From Moraxellaceae bacterium (GTDB lineage: Bacteria > Pseudomonadota > Gammaproteobacteria > Pseudomonadales > Moraxellaceae): 64,000 bases of DNA. Positions within the stretch are counted from its first letter, which is position 1; every line of letters begins with the position of its first letter. The DNA lies in contig JACKNZ010000014.1 in assembly GCA_024234595.1 (NCBI GenBank), forward strand, positions 1 through 64,000. The letters are read 5' to 3'. Positions 33,046 to 42,297 of the stretch are shown here, in pieces. The translations under genes were made by a program, and so were the position numbers. The notes under the pieces are model-generated. The model was not told where the DNA came from. It made no database searches and saw only the letters and a program-made list of their open reading frames with translations.

Positions 33046-35754
33046 ATGCACAACTGGGAGCATTTTGGCCGTTTACCTGCCTATCTTTTAGCGGCAACCT
33101 TAGTGGCTTCGTGCGGTGGTGGCGGTGATAGCCTACTCAATATTACAGGGGTGTCTGACGCTAATGTGGTGTTAACGGCAGCGGCAGGAGCAAAACTGTC
33201 TAAGCAAGGCGAGCTCATCGTTACATTACAATTAACCGATGTTAATAAAAGTCCTTTGGCAAATAAGCCTGTGGCATTAACGGTTTCTAGTAGTAATGTT
33301 AGCTTATCGAGTAGCACCGTCACAACTAATGCCAGTGGTGTTGCCACATTCACACTCAAGGGTAAGATAACAGGTGATTTAAATAGCACTAATAATAGCG
33401 GTACGGTTACAGCAACTTATACTGATGAAAAAGGTGACGTTAAGAGCCAAAAGATAAACTATACAATTGTTGATGTTTCTGAGTTACAGTCGTCATATAG
33501 TTTGAATGCTTGCTTTGTCACAACAGCTAATCCCTGTGCTTCGTCTGTGGTCTTAAAAACAGCAGGAACAGATTCATCGGCAAAAGCAGAGTTTACGTTG
33601 TACGATTCTGCAGATATTGCAACGCGAAAGCCACTATCTAACCAAAAAGTTAACTTTAGTTTATTAAAGGTTGGTAGTGCTGCCCTATCTAAGTCAAATG
33701 CCATTACCGATGTTAACGGCAAAGTGAGTGTTGATGTCCATGCTTTGACACAGGTAGTTGCCAACAGCGTAATTGCATCTGTGACAGATTCTAATGGTGT
33801 AGAAACATCTAGTGCCATTGGTTTTGATGTCATTATTGGTAATAAAGTCACTTTTGTGGCAAGCAAAACAGAATTGCTGAGTGGTGGTGACTCAACCGAT
33901 TTAACAGCTTTAGTGGTATCTGCTTCTGGTAATGTGCAAAAAGATATTCCTGTTAGTTTTAGTCTTGTTAATCCTGAAGCTGGTGTGGTACTCAAAAATC
34001 CTGATTCGTCGAGTAGTGCCGAAGGTAAGGCAAAAGTAACGTTGGAGTTATCTAACGCCAAAGGAGCTAACTTGGCAAATCACACGATTCAAGTGCGTGC
34101 TGCCATTGGTTCTGGTAGCGATTATTCAGAAGAGTTGGTTAATTTGAATGTTGTTGGTACTCAGGTTGAGCTAACTACAACCAATAATAGCGTCAAAATT
34201 GGCGCAAATCCAACAGTAAGTGCCGTGTTAAAAAATGGTAAAGGACAAGCGATTGCAAATCAAACATTAACCTTTACGTCTAGTGAAATCAAAGATCAAA
34301 CAACGGGTCAATTTTTAAATGTGACTGCAATTACAGACAGTTCAGGTAAAGTGAGTTTGCCATTTAAAGATAGTAATGGTAACAACAAGGCTGTGTTAGT
34401 AGTTGATAAAAGTAATAATGGTAAAGCTAGTATAAAAGCAGTTGGACTTGGTGCTGAGTCTTCATTGTCTTTTGATGTGTCTGAGCGTAATTTTGATTTG
34501 GTATTTGCTAAGAGTGGTGTACCTATCAGCGAAATTGACATCCGTGAAGGTGGTGATATCGAATTAACCTTGCGTGATGACACAGGTGCAACGCTCCCTG
34601 ATTCTATTCCAGTAACTGTTACCACAACGTTGGGTAAAATCTTACCTCCCACTGTTTTAACAAAAGTTGCTGGTTCTCCTAATATTCGCAAGGCCACGAT
34701 TAGATTGACTTCTAGTTTTCCTGGTACAGCCACAGTTCGTGCTGCGTTTATTGATAGTGCTACAAATAATCAAGTAGTTGCCACTGGAACGGTAGCTTTG
34801 GTATCCAAAATTGCCGATAAATTAGCTGTTCAAGCGGTAACCCCTATTTTGGCGCCCGGAGCGGAAACTAATATTGTTGCGAAAGTACGAGATGTTAATG
34901 ATAACCCCGTGAAAGGTGTTGCCGTTAACTTTGAGCTGGAAAACCCGCTTGGTGGTTCTTTGAATACATCGTTGGCCACTACTAATGATAAAGGCGAAGC
35001 GGTGATTACCTTTACAGCGGGTAGTAACGACACGGGTACTGAAAAAGTCAAAGTGTTGGCAACTGTACCTAACGAATATACTGGTTTTAGTGGTGCTCGT
35101 ACACAAACACTTAATTTGACAGTGGGTGGAGAAGCGGTATTTATCTCTATTGCTACAGGTAATATTATCCAAGAAATTACCACCACCACCTATGCCGTGC
35201 CGCACCAAATTACGGTAACAGATGCGACTGGTGCGCCGATTGCTAATAAAGAAATTAAATTGTCTGTTTGGCCTGTTAATTATTACAAAGGCTTTTACGT
35301 ATATAGTGAGGCTTTGAAAGTATGGGTGGCTAATACCACTGCCGAATGTAGTAACGAAGATGCTAACCAAAACGGTGTAATGGATCCATGGGAAAACAAT
35401 AAAGTAGGTAATGCTTTAAGTCCCTTGGATTATCCAGCAGGAGAAGATGTTGATGTAGAAGATAATGGTGATGGTAAATTATGGCCAGGTAATCCAGTAA
35501 CTTTGTCAACCAGTACGGTGACTACAGGTGCCGATGGTATTGCCTATTTTAATGTGTTATACGGCCAAAGTTATGCTAGCTGGTTGCGTGTTAAATTAAC
35601 GGCAAAAGCACAAGTCAGTGGCACCGAGTCTCAATCAGATCGAATTTTCCGTTTACCTGCAAGTAGCGAAGATTTAACCAATGAGAAAAGTACACCACCA
35701 GGTGGTACAATCAGTGCTTATGGCAGTTCTAATCTTTGTTCTGATCCTAACTAA
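33046..35754 (+). CDS. Large Ig-like-repeat surface lipoprotein with Ca-binding-like loops
   Basis: 902 aa. A lipobox VASC (Cys about 23) follows a hydrophobic stretch. About six to eight bacterial Ig-like (Big_1, invasin-type) domains follow, each about 90-110 aa and marked by recurring phrases such as TTNASGVATFTL, TNDKGEAVITFTAG and TGADGIAYFNVLYG. Near the C-terminus two acidic loops, DANQNGVMDPWE and DVEDNGDGKLWPG, look like EF-hand or dockerin-type calcium sites. Big_1 proteins are adhesins or surface-display scaffolds. There is no autotransporter barrel, so it is probably anchored by its lipid. It lies alone between a TetR gene and a terminator. Confidence 0.85.
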   Translation: MHNWEHFGRLPAYLLAATLVASCGGGGDSLLNITGVSDANVVLTAAAGAKLSKQGELIVTLQLTDVNKSPLANKPVALTVSSSNVSLSSSTVTTNASGVATFTLKGKITGDLNSTNNSGTVTATYTDEKGDVKSQKINYTIVDVSELQSSYSLNACFVTTANPCASSVVLKTAGTDSSAKAEFTLYDSADIATRKPLSNQKVNFSLLKVGSAALSKSNAITDVNGKVSVDVHALTQVVANSVIASVTDSNGVETSSAIGFDVIIGNKVTFVASKTELLSGGDSTDLTALVVSASGNVQKDIPVSFSLVNPEAGVVLKNPDSSSSAEGKAKVTLELSNAKGANLANHTIQVRAAIGSGSDYSEELVNLNVVGTQVELTTTNNSVKIGANPTVSAVLKNGKGQAIANQTLTFTSSEIKDQTTGQFLNVTAITDSSGKVSLPFKDSNGNNKAVLVVDKSNNGKASIKAVGLGAESSLSFDVSERNFDLVFAKSGVPISEIDIREGGDIELTLRDDTGATLPDSIPVTVTTTLGKILPPTVLTKVAGSPNIRKATIRLTSSFPGTATVRAAFIDSATNNQVVATGTVALVSKIADKLAVQAVTPILAPGAETNIVAKVRDVNDNPVKGVAVNFELENPLGGSLNTSLATTNDKGEAVITFTAGSNDTGTEKVKVLATVPNEYTGFSGARTQTLNLTVGGEAVFISIATGNIIQEITTTTYAVPHQITVTDATGAPIANKEIKLSVWPVNYYKGFYVYSEALKVWVANTTAECSNEDANQNGVMDPWENNKVGNALSPLDYPAGEDVDVEDNGDGKLWPGNPVTLSTSTVTTGADGIAYFNVLYGQSYASWLRVKLTAKAQVSGTESQSDRIFRLPASSEDLTNEKSTPPGGTISAYGSSNLCSDPN

Positions 35755-35803
35755 TGACCATGAGTAAGGAGAGTGAGTAACGCTCTCTTTACTACAAAAT
35801 CAT

Positions 35804-35840
35804 CCAATAAAAAAGCCGCAATTCGCGGCTTTTTTATTGG
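35804..35840. terminator. Bidirectional terminator between convergent genes
   Basis: CCAATAAAAAAGCCGC pairs perfectly with GCGGCTTTTTTATTGG around loop AATTC. It terminates the Ig-repeat gene (+) and the small barrel gene (-). Confidence 0.92.
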
Positions 35841-35856
35841 GTATGTAAAACGATAT

Positions 35857-36375
35857 TTAGTGGACAGGAATACGAATGCCTAAACTCACTGCATTATAGT
35901 CATCCATATACTGAACAAAATCAGCTCCAATTCGAACACCATTTTTAATATTAAAGTCTATACCCGCACCGTAAGAAGCAGTGTGTGTGAATCCACTGTT
36001 ATTATTACTGGCGATTGAGGATGTGGATGATACATCAATATATGTTCCACCTAACAATGCAAAAACATCAATAGCATTGCTGATGTTTAATTGTGGACGG
36101 ATAAAAATGCTATAAAAGCTATCTACTTTAATATCAACAGTTCCACCAGTAATTGAAAGAGTGTCGCTAGCTGTTCCAAATCCAGCTTGAGCCTCTACAC
36201 CCAAGTAGGAGTTGATTTCGGTGCCAGCTCGCAAACGAAAGGCTTCAGGGTTTACATCGGTATTGTTTTGGGTATAAGTACCCATTTGGTAATCAATACC
36301 AACATAGGGTTTTTCGGCGGCAAAAAGTGTGCTGCTGCATAAAGCAGTCATTAACGCAACAGTGAGACGGTTCAT
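35857..36375 (-). CDS. Small outer-membrane beta-barrel protein (OmpA/Opacity-like N-terminal barrel)
   Basis: 172 aa. A signal peptide (MNRLTVALMTALCSSTLFAA) is followed by an eight-strand-type barrel with alternating hydrophobic residues, ending in IRIPVH with SLGIRI as the last strand. It resembles the OMP_b-brl porin-family proteins (attachment or surface proteins); there is no OmpA peptidoglycan-binding domain. Function unknown. Confidence 0.8.
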   Translation of the reverse strand: MNRLTVALMTALCSSTLFAAEKPYVGIDYQMGTYTQNNTDVNPEAFRLRAGTEINSYLGVEAQAGFGTASDTLSITGGTVDIKVDSFYSIFIRPQLNISNAIDVFALLGGTYIDVSSTSSIASNNNSGFTHTASYGAGIDFNIKNGVRIGADFVQYMDDYNAVSLGIRIPVH

Positions 36376-36579
36376 TGTTGATCCTGCATGTTATAAGTGG
36401 TAGTTCCAAGATATGCGATAATTTGCAAAATTTAAAGAATTGTCAAGCAATAATAACGCAAATCGGCTTGGGTATTGTAGTAACACATTACCCTTAAAAA
36501 AGTTTATCCATAGCATACATTAAAAATGCCTATAAAAATGCTACTCTACGCAATTAAACACTCAGTTTTAAGGTTTTTT

Positions 36580-37449
36580 ATGAAGTCTTTGGCAAATCCA
36601 AGCACAGCACGGTTACTTATTACCTGCCCAGATAAAGAAGGTATTGTCAGTGCAGTATCCAGTTTCTTATATAATCATGGTGCTAATATTACTGCACTTG
36701 ACCAATATACCACCGCTCCCGAAGGTGGTACGTATTTTATGCGACTCGAATTCCAAACCCCTCATTTAGATATTTCTCGTCAAGTATTAGCCAAAACCTT
36801 TGGCGACACGGTAGCGACACGTTATGGCATGACATGGCAGCTCAGTTTTGCCTCAGATGTTAAAAAAATGGCGATATTAGTATCGAAATATGACCATGCT
36901 TTGTTGGAGTTGTTGTGGCGTTGGTCGCGTGGTGGTTTGCCTTGTCAAATTAGTGCGGTGGTGAGTAATCATGATGACCTTAAAGGCGCGGTAGAAGCTT
37001 TTGGTGTGCCGTTTCATGTGGTTAAGGTCACGCAAGAAAATAAAGTCGAGGCCGAAGCACAAATACAGGCTTTGCTGCAAGGCAATGATTTAGTGGTACT
37101 AGCCCGTTATATGCAAATTTTGAGTGCCGATTTTGTCAGCCAGTGGCAGCATAAAATTATCAATATTCATCATTCTTTTTTGCCTGCCTTTGTGGGGGCA
37201 AATCCGTATCAACAAGCCTACGACAAAGGCGTTAAGCTGATTGGGGCAACGGCGCATTATGTGACGGCTGACCTCGACCAAGGGCCGATTATTGAACAAG
37301 ATGTGGAACGTGTTTCGCATGGTGATAATGTTAAAACTTTGCGTGATTTGGGCGAAGATGTTGAGCGTAATGTGTTAGCGCGTGCCGTACGTTGGCATTT
37401 AGAAGACCGCGTGATTGTGTATGGCAACAAAACTATTGTGTTTAACTGA
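36580..37449 (+). CDS. purU: Formyltetrahydrofolate deformylase
   Basis: About 289 aa from ATG 36580 (MKSLANPSTARLLITCPDKE), after AAGG; an in-frame ATG at 36526 gives a non-conserved extension. An N-terminal ACT domain (CPDKEGIVSAVSSFLYNHGANI) is followed by a formyltransferase-type catalytic domain with active-site Asn-His-Asp (IINIHHSFLPAF, and HYVTADLDQGPIIEQD). It releases formate from 10-formyl-THF, balancing the one-carbon pool for purine synthesis. It lies 9 bp before an MFS gene. Confidence 0.95.
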   Translation: MKSLANPSTARLLITCPDKEGIVSAVSSFLYNHGANITALDQYTTAPEGGTYFMRLEFQTPHLDISRQVLAKTFGDTVATRYGMTWQLSFASDVKKMAILVSKYDHALLELLWRWSRGGLPCQISAVVSNHDDLKGAVEAFGVPFHVVKVTQENKVEAEAQIQALLQGNDLVVLARYMQILSADFVSQWQHKIINIHHSFLPAFVGANPYQQAYDKGVKLIGATAHYVTADLDQGPIIEQDVERVSHGDNVKTLRDLGEDVERNVLARAVRWHLEDRVIVYGNKTIVFN

Positions 37450-37458
37450 TGAAAGCCG

Positions 37459-38694
37459 ATGACAAATTTATTTGCCGATAAACGTTTTTTGGTGCTGTTT
37501 AGCCTGTATATGGCACAGGGTTTACCGACTGGCGTTTTTACCCAAGCCTTGCCTGCCATTTTGCGTAGCTATGAGGTGTCATTGCAAGCGATTGGCCTTA
37601 CGGGTTTTTTGGCGATGCCGTGGGCATTAAAATTTTTATGGGCGCCGTATTTAGATAAATATCATTCCACAAAAATTGGGCGGTCGCGAACATGGATTGT
37701 GCCAATGCAAATATTGTCCATTGTGTTGCTGCTGCTAGTAGCGTTTTTTAATCCTCAAACACTCGCCAATAACACAGGTTTAATGCAATTTTTTGCGTTA
37801 ATGTTTTTGCTAAATTTGGTGGCAGCGACTCAGGATATTGCCACCGATTCGCTCGCTGTACGTCATTTAAACTATCAAGAGCGCAGTTGGGGCAATGGTT
37901 TGCAAGTGGCAGGTTATAGATTGGGTTTGGTGATTGGTGGCGGCTTGTTGTTATATTTGATAGGTGTTTGGCAGTGGCAAAGTGCTTTTTTGTCATTAAC
38001 TGTTTTGTTGGTCGTGATTAGTGTGCCGATTCTTTTTTTTAAGGAAAAAGTCAACACAGAAACACACGCGCAGCCTCAATATGGCTATTTTGATGGTTTT
38101 AAATCGTTAATGCTGCACGCTTCGTTTAAGCCGTGGTTGTTAGTTTTAGTTACTTATAAAATCGGTGAAAGTTTAGGTTCATCAATGGTTAAACCAATGT
38201 TTATTGATATGGGCTTAACTTTTGAACAGATAGGCTTGTTTGTGAGTGTGATTGGTTCGTTGGCAACTCTGGCAGGGGCGTTGGTTGCAGGATGGTGGGT
38301 TAAGCGTTTAGGGCGATATTTGTCGTTATTGTATTTTGGCTTGGCACAAGCGGTAGGTATTGCGTGTTATGCCTATGTGTCTTGGCAATGGCAAGCAGGG
38401 CATAGCTTGGTATTGTGGCAAGTTTATACCGTTAATGCCATTGAGCATTTTATGAGTGGTTTGGCGATTGTGGCCTTGTTGGCGGCGATTATGGACTATT
38501 GTCGGCATAGTCATGCAGGGGCAGACTTTACCGTGCAAGTGAGTTTATTGGCGATTTTTGGCGGTTCGGCAACCTTGGTGGCAGGATTTTTGGCTGATGC
38601 TGTTGGTTATACTCACTATTATTTAATTTCGGCTGCGTTGTGTGTGTTGTGTTTGTGGCCTGTGGTATTGTGGGGACGTTGGTTAAAGGCTTAG
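37459..38694 (+). CDS. MFS transporter of the AmpG-like / RhtX-like group
   Basis: 411 aa with about 12 membrane helices. The opening LVLFSLYMAQGLPTGVFTQA and the WALKFLWAPYLDKY motif between helices 2 and 3 are those of AmpG-type permeases (muropeptide uptake) and the related RhtX/FptX siderophore permeases. The 9-bp gap to purU and the nearby tusA suggest a shared transcript, but substrate cannot be inferred from context. Confidence 0.78.
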   Translation: MTNLFADKRFLVLFSLYMAQGLPTGVFTQALPAILRSYEVSLQAIGLTGFLAMPWALKFLWAPYLDKYHSTKIGRSRTWIVPMQILSIVLLLLVAFFNPQTLANNTGLMQFFALMFLLNLVAATQDIATDSLAVRHLNYQERSWGNGLQVAGYRLGLVIGGGLLLYLIGVWQWQSAFLSLTVLLVVISVPILFFKEKVNTETHAQPQYGYFDGFKSLMLHASFKPWLLVLVTYKIGESLGSSMVKPMFIDMGLTFEQIGLFVSVIGSLATLAGALVAGWWVKRLGRYLSLLYFGLAQAVGIACYAYVSWQWQAGHSLVLWQVYTVNAIEHFMSGLAIVALLAAIMDYCRHSHAGADFTVQVSLLAIFGGSATLVAGFLADAVGYTHYYLISAALCVLCLWPVVLWGRWLKA

Positions 38695-38707
38695 AGAAGA
38701 GAAAACG

Positions 38708-38950
38708 ATGACTTTAGACATTAAACATCAATTAGATGCGCGTGGCTTAAATTGCCCCGAACCTGTGATGATGCTGCATAAAATAGTGCGGCAAATGCAG
38801 GCAGGGGAGTTGTTGGCGGTATATGCCACTGACCCCTCCACCCAACGTGATATTCCTAAGTTTTGTCAGTTTTTACGCCATCGCTTAGTTGAGCAAACAG
38901 TACAAGACAATGGTGAGTTTTATTATGTGATTGAGAAGAAAATGGGCTAA
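38708..38950 (+). CDS. tusA: Sulfurtransferase TusA family protein
   Basis: 80 aa. The TusA fold is shown by LDARGLNCPEPVMMLHK, with the sulfur-carrying Cys in the CPEP motif. TusA relays persulfide sulfur from IscS toward tRNA 2-thiouridine and molybdopterin synthesis. It follows the MFS gene by 13 bp and its stop overlaps the convergent MATE gene by 4 bp. Confidence 0.92.
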   Translation: MTLDIKHQLDARGLNCPEPVMMLHKIVRQMQAGELLAVYATDPSTQRDIPKFCQFLRHRLVEQTVQDNGEFYYVIEKKMG

Positions 38951-40317
38951 CGCCATTTTCTTTCCAGTCTTTTTAAATTCACACTCAACCGCCAATTTAA
39001 CAGCAAACTAGCCATCCCCAAGCCTACAATCAACGCAAACCAAAAACCATAAATACCCAAGGCTTGATGCTGCAAAAGTGGTTTAAGTGCCAAACTGTAA
39101 CCCACAGGCAAGGCCACCACCCAATAAGCAATTAAAGTCATTATCATGGGGCTACGGGTATTTTGAATACCGCGTAAACAGCCTGCTGCACCTACCTGCA
39201 ACGCATCAAAAATCTGATAGCCAGCCGCAAATAATAATAAGGCAGCCGCTAATTCTTGTACTGCATGATGAGGCGTATAAAGCATAGGTAAATAGTGCCT
39301 AAATAACAAAATCGCCACTGCCGAACAGCAAGCAATGAGTACGGTACTGGTCAGCCCAACTTGGCGCGTTAATAAAATAGCCGCCAAATCGTGTCGGCCA
39401 TAAGCATTACCAATACGAATAGTCATGCTAATAGCCAAACTCAAAGGAATCATAAATATCATTGACGTAATAGATAGGCTAATTTGATGGGCAGCAACCA
39501 CCAATTCGCCTAAAGGACTGGCCAAAATCGCAATACACGAAAACAAACTCACTTCAAAAAATATCGCCGCCCCAATCGGAAAGCCCAATTTAAAAATACG
39601 CCACATCAGGGGCATGACGGGTTTCATGGCACTTTGTAGCAAGCGCGTACGGCTAAATTGAGGAGCAAGCAGCACATAAGCCCATAACATCAACATCATA
39701 CTGGCCATGACAATCGCCGTTCCAAAGCCGCAGCCTGCACCGCCCATTTTGGGCAAGCCCCACACCCCATATATAAAGACATAATTGGCAGGAATATTAA
39801 GTAACACGCTCACTAAGCTAATCATCATGACTATTTTGGTATGGCCAAGAGCTTCGCTATAAAAACGTAATACGCAAAAAATAGCCACACACGGCATACC
39901 AAACGATACACCATATAAATAACGTTCAGTTTGGAGCTGTAAGTGTATAGGTACATCAAAGAATGGAAAAATAAAGCTAACCTGTTGCAAAAATAACATC
40001 GCCAATAAACCCACTAGCAACGCTAGCCATAATGCTTGATGGGTAATGCCAGCAATGTCATCTTGTTTATTTGCCCCTTGCGCTTCGGCAACCAAAGGCG
40101 TGGTGGCCATGACTATCCCCGAGATTAAAAAAAACAGCGGAAACCAAATGCTAGAGCCAATAGCAACGGCAGATAAATCAAGCGGAGAGACCCGTCCTGC
40201 CATGACAGTATCTACAAAACCATAACCTGCTTGTGCAAATTGAGTGATTAGGATTGGCAGCATCAGTACACTTAACGCTTTAAATTCGGTACGCCAACTC
40301 GTATCAAATGGGGTCAT
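38947..40317 (-). CDS. MATE-family multidrug efflux transporter (NorM-like)
   Basis: 456 aa with 12 membrane helices in two similar halves. MATE signatures are present at the N-terminus (LSVLMLPILITQFAQAGYGF, then VDTVMAGR) and in the second half (LQVGAAGCLRGIQNTRSPM). It exports cationic drugs using a sodium or proton gradient in known members. Its start overlaps the spermidine synthase-like gene by 4 bp (ATGA), so the two form a coupled pair. Confidence 0.92.
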   Translation of the reverse strand: MTPFDTSWRTEFKALSVLMLPILITQFAQAGYGFVDTVMAGRVSPLDLSAVAIGSSIWFPLFFLISGIVMATTPLVAEAQGANKQDDIAGITHQALWLALLVGLLAMLFLQQVSFIFPFFDVPIHLQLQTERYLYGVSFGMPCVAIFCVLRFYSEALGHTKIVMMISLVSVLLNIPANYVFIYGVWGLPKMGGAGCGFGTAIVMASMMLMLWAYVLLAPQFSRTRLLQSAMKPVMPLMWRIFKLGFPIGAAIFFEVSLFSCIAILASPLGELVVAAHQISLSITSMIFMIPLSLAISMTIRIGNAYGRHDLAAILLTRQVGLTSTVLIACCSAVAILLFRHYLPMLYTPHHAVQELAAALLLFAAGYQIFDALQVGAAGCLRGIQNTRSPMIMTLIAYWVVALPVGYSLALKPLLQHQALGIYGFWFALIVGLGMASLLLNWRLSVNLKRLERKWR

Positions 40318-41075
40318 AGAGATTGTTGGCCTGTATAAAACCAGTTATTTTTGAGGCTTAACACCATTTCTTCTAAAAACTGTGGAAAGTTAATTTTTGT
40401 TTGTTGTTGATAAGCCAAGGCTTTTTTCCATGCTTCGTCAAAGTCAGGTAGCTGAGGGTTTTTAAAGGCAAAGACAATTTCATTACCACTTTGACAACGA
40501 ATAGTCACCGTTTTTTTGTCAAAACAGCGATGAACTTTGTCGAGGATATGTCTAAACTGCCTATCTTTGCGCCATAAATTTAGCACCAGCACGCCATTGT
40601 TACACAGAGACTGATAACAATCTTGATAAAACTTATCGTTATTTAATGCTGATGGTAAGCCTTGGCCATCATAAGCATCAACTAATAATGCCTGATAGCG
40701 ATTGATTTTATCTTGAATGAATAATGCACCATCGGCTTCAATAATTTTAAAACGTTTATTATTGGCTGGAATGCAAAAGGTTTGGCGATAAGCTATCACT
40801 TCAGGATTGATTTCTACCGTGGTAATGGTGCTTTGAGGCAGATGTTTGTAGCAAAATTTTGATAAAGAGCCGCCGCCCAAGCCAATTAATAAAACCTGTG
40901 CTAACTCATCATACAGCACTATAAAAGCCATCATCGCTTGAGTATATTCAAACTCTAGGGCAAAAGGGTCACTTTTACGCATCGTGCTTTGTAAGGCATC
41001 ATGGTTAAATTGCAGTGTAATCGTGCTTTTGGTTTCAAAAGTGTAGAGTTGGGTAGAAGAATGGTTGTCGGACAT
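40314..41075 (-). CDS. Spermidine synthase-like (SpeE-fold) protein
   Basis: About 253 aa from ATG 41075 (MSDNHSSTQLYTFE); a TTG at 41087 is less likely. The Rossmann fold has the glycine motif LLIGLGGGSLSKF, TVEINPEVIAY, an acidic EADGALFI and the aminopropyltransferase-like DAYDGQGLP where true SpeE has a catalytic D-x-x-D. The polyamine-binding residues are only partly recognisable, so it may be an uncharacterised SpeE-like methyltransferase fold protein. It is translationally coupled to a MATE transporter. Confidence 0.72.
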   Translation of the reverse strand: MSDNHSSTQLYTFETKSTITLQFNHDALQSTMRKSDPFALEFEYTQAMMAFIVLYDELAQVLLIGLGGGSLSKFCYKHLPQSTITTVEINPEVIAYRQTFCIPANNKRFKIIEADGALFIQDKINRYQALLVDAYDGQGLPSALNNDKFYQDCYQSLCNNGVLVLNLWRKDRQFRHILDKVHRCFDKKTVTIRCQSGNEIVFAFKNPQLPDFDEAWKKALAYQQQTKINFPQFLEEMVLSLKNNWFYTGQQSL

Positions 41076-41248
41076 AATAAAAAACAAACAAAAAATCTCG
41101 CTGCAATTATAGCGCGTTTAGGTGTCGGTAGATATGTGGTGATGATTCATTGTTGGCCTAATATGACAGATATATTGGCACGATGGTCTATAACTATATT
41201 TTATAAATTAACAGATACTGTCAACATCGAATCTAAAAATATCACAGC

Positions 41249-41268
41249 CTGATATTGCGATATATCAG
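41249..41268. promoter_or_regulatory. Inverted repeat upstream of the metal-dependent hydrolase gene
   Basis: CTGATAT-TGCGAT-ATATCAG, perfect 7-bp arms, 18 bp before the ATG and just ahead of the AGAGAGG ribosome site. Candidate operator or leader hairpin. Confidence 0.4.
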
Positions 41269-41286
41269 TTTAAAGAGAGGTGTAAT

Positions 41287-42141
41287 ATGTCTGCACAAAT
41301 GACGCCTGTTGGCACTGCAAATATTCCTGTTCGTCGGATGGATTTTGAGTTTGATGATGCCATTCCAAAATATTGGTTTGATAATAATCCGATGTTAACC
41401 ATGTTGTTAACGGGCTTATCTTGTGTTTTTCCAGAAGGTGAGCGGATGTTTATGCGCGCCGTGCGTTATTACCAAGATCAAATTACCGACCCTGAATTAC
41501 AAAAAGAGGTTCGTGCCTTTATTGGCCAAGAAGCGCATCACGGCAAAGAGCATCAAGCGTTTAACGATTTTATGGCCAAAAAAGATTTGCCGATTGCTCA
41601 AATCGAAGCCTTTGTCAAAAATGCCATTGCTTTTGAAGAAAAGCATTTGAGCAAAGAGCGTATGTTGGCCAAAACCTGTGCCTTAGAACATTTTACGGCG
41701 ATGTTTGCCGAAATGATTTTAGAGAATCCGCACTTTTTAGATGGTATTGATGAGCGTTTAAAGCCATTATGGTTATGGCACGCGATTGAAGAAAGTGAAC
41801 ATAAAGCAGTTGCCTATGATGTTTATCAAACAGCGGTGGGTGATTATTGGACACGCACTAGCGAAATGGCGGTCACAACGGTGATGTTTAGTTTCTTTAC
41901 CACCTTGCATATGGTGGAATTAGTCCGCGCATCAGGCGAACAGCGGAATTTTAAAGCAATGGGACAAGCAGCCAAAAAGATGTGGGGCAAAGGTGGCTTT
42001 TTTAGAGGAATGCTGCCGCAGTATTTGGCCTATTATCGACCTGATTTTCATCCTAATCAACGAGATAGCACACAGTTGCGCAACAAAGGATTACGCTTAT
42101 TAAAAAGCTATCTAGGTGACAAAATTGCATTAGCTGCGTAA
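41287..42141 (+). CDS. Metal-dependent hydrolase family protein (PF10118-like, ferritin-like)
   Basis: 284 aa, helical, soluble. Conserved Glu/His clusters expected for a di-metal centre are visible: GQEAHHGKEHQAF, CALEHFTAMFAE and AIEESEHKAVAYD. The start of the protein (RRMDFEFDDAIPKYWFDNNP) is the family signature. Members are common next to lipid and hydrocarbon genes, but their reaction is not established. It has its own promoter region and a strong downstream terminator. Confidence 0.82.
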   Translation: MSAQMTPVGTANIPVRRMDFEFDDAIPKYWFDNNPMLTMLLTGLSCVFPEGERMFMRAVRYYQDQITDPELQKEVRAFIGQEAHHGKEHQAFNDFMAKKDLPIAQIEAFVKNAIAFEEKHLSKERMLAKTCALEHFTAMFAEMILENPHFLDGIDERLKPLWLWHAIEESEHKAVAYDVYQTAVGDYWTRTSEMAVTTVMFSFFTTLHMVELVRASGEQRNFKAMGQAAKKMWGKGGFFRGMLPQYLAYYRPDFHPNQRDSTQLRNKGLRLLKSYLGDKIALAA

Positions 42142-42176
42142 CTATTAGCTGCATTAAGCACTTTTAGTTAAGCATG

Positions 42177-42207
42177 AAGAAAAAAGCGAGTCTCGGCTCG
42201 CTTTTTT
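42177..42207 (+). terminator. Intrinsic terminator
   Basis: AAAAAAGCGAG, loop TCTCGG, CTCGCTTTTTT: an 11-bp perfect stem with T-run, 36 bp after the hydrolase stop. Confidence 0.9.
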
Positions 42208-42297
42208 GTTGTATTCGCATTAAAAACTCACCATCAATGATAAATTTTGTTACAAATCCTGCTAAGATTAAAAAATCCATCAGCAAGAGTAAGTGAC

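Noticed and set aside
33459..35370. Several antisense frames of 120-200 aa within the Ig-repeat gene
   Set aside because: Repetitive low-complexity translations produced by the beta-rich codon pattern of the true gene; no starts or domains.
40314..41075. True spermidine synthase (speE)
   Set aside because: The Rossmann motifs fit but polyamine-site residues are only partly present and no speD is nearby, so no gene symbol was given.
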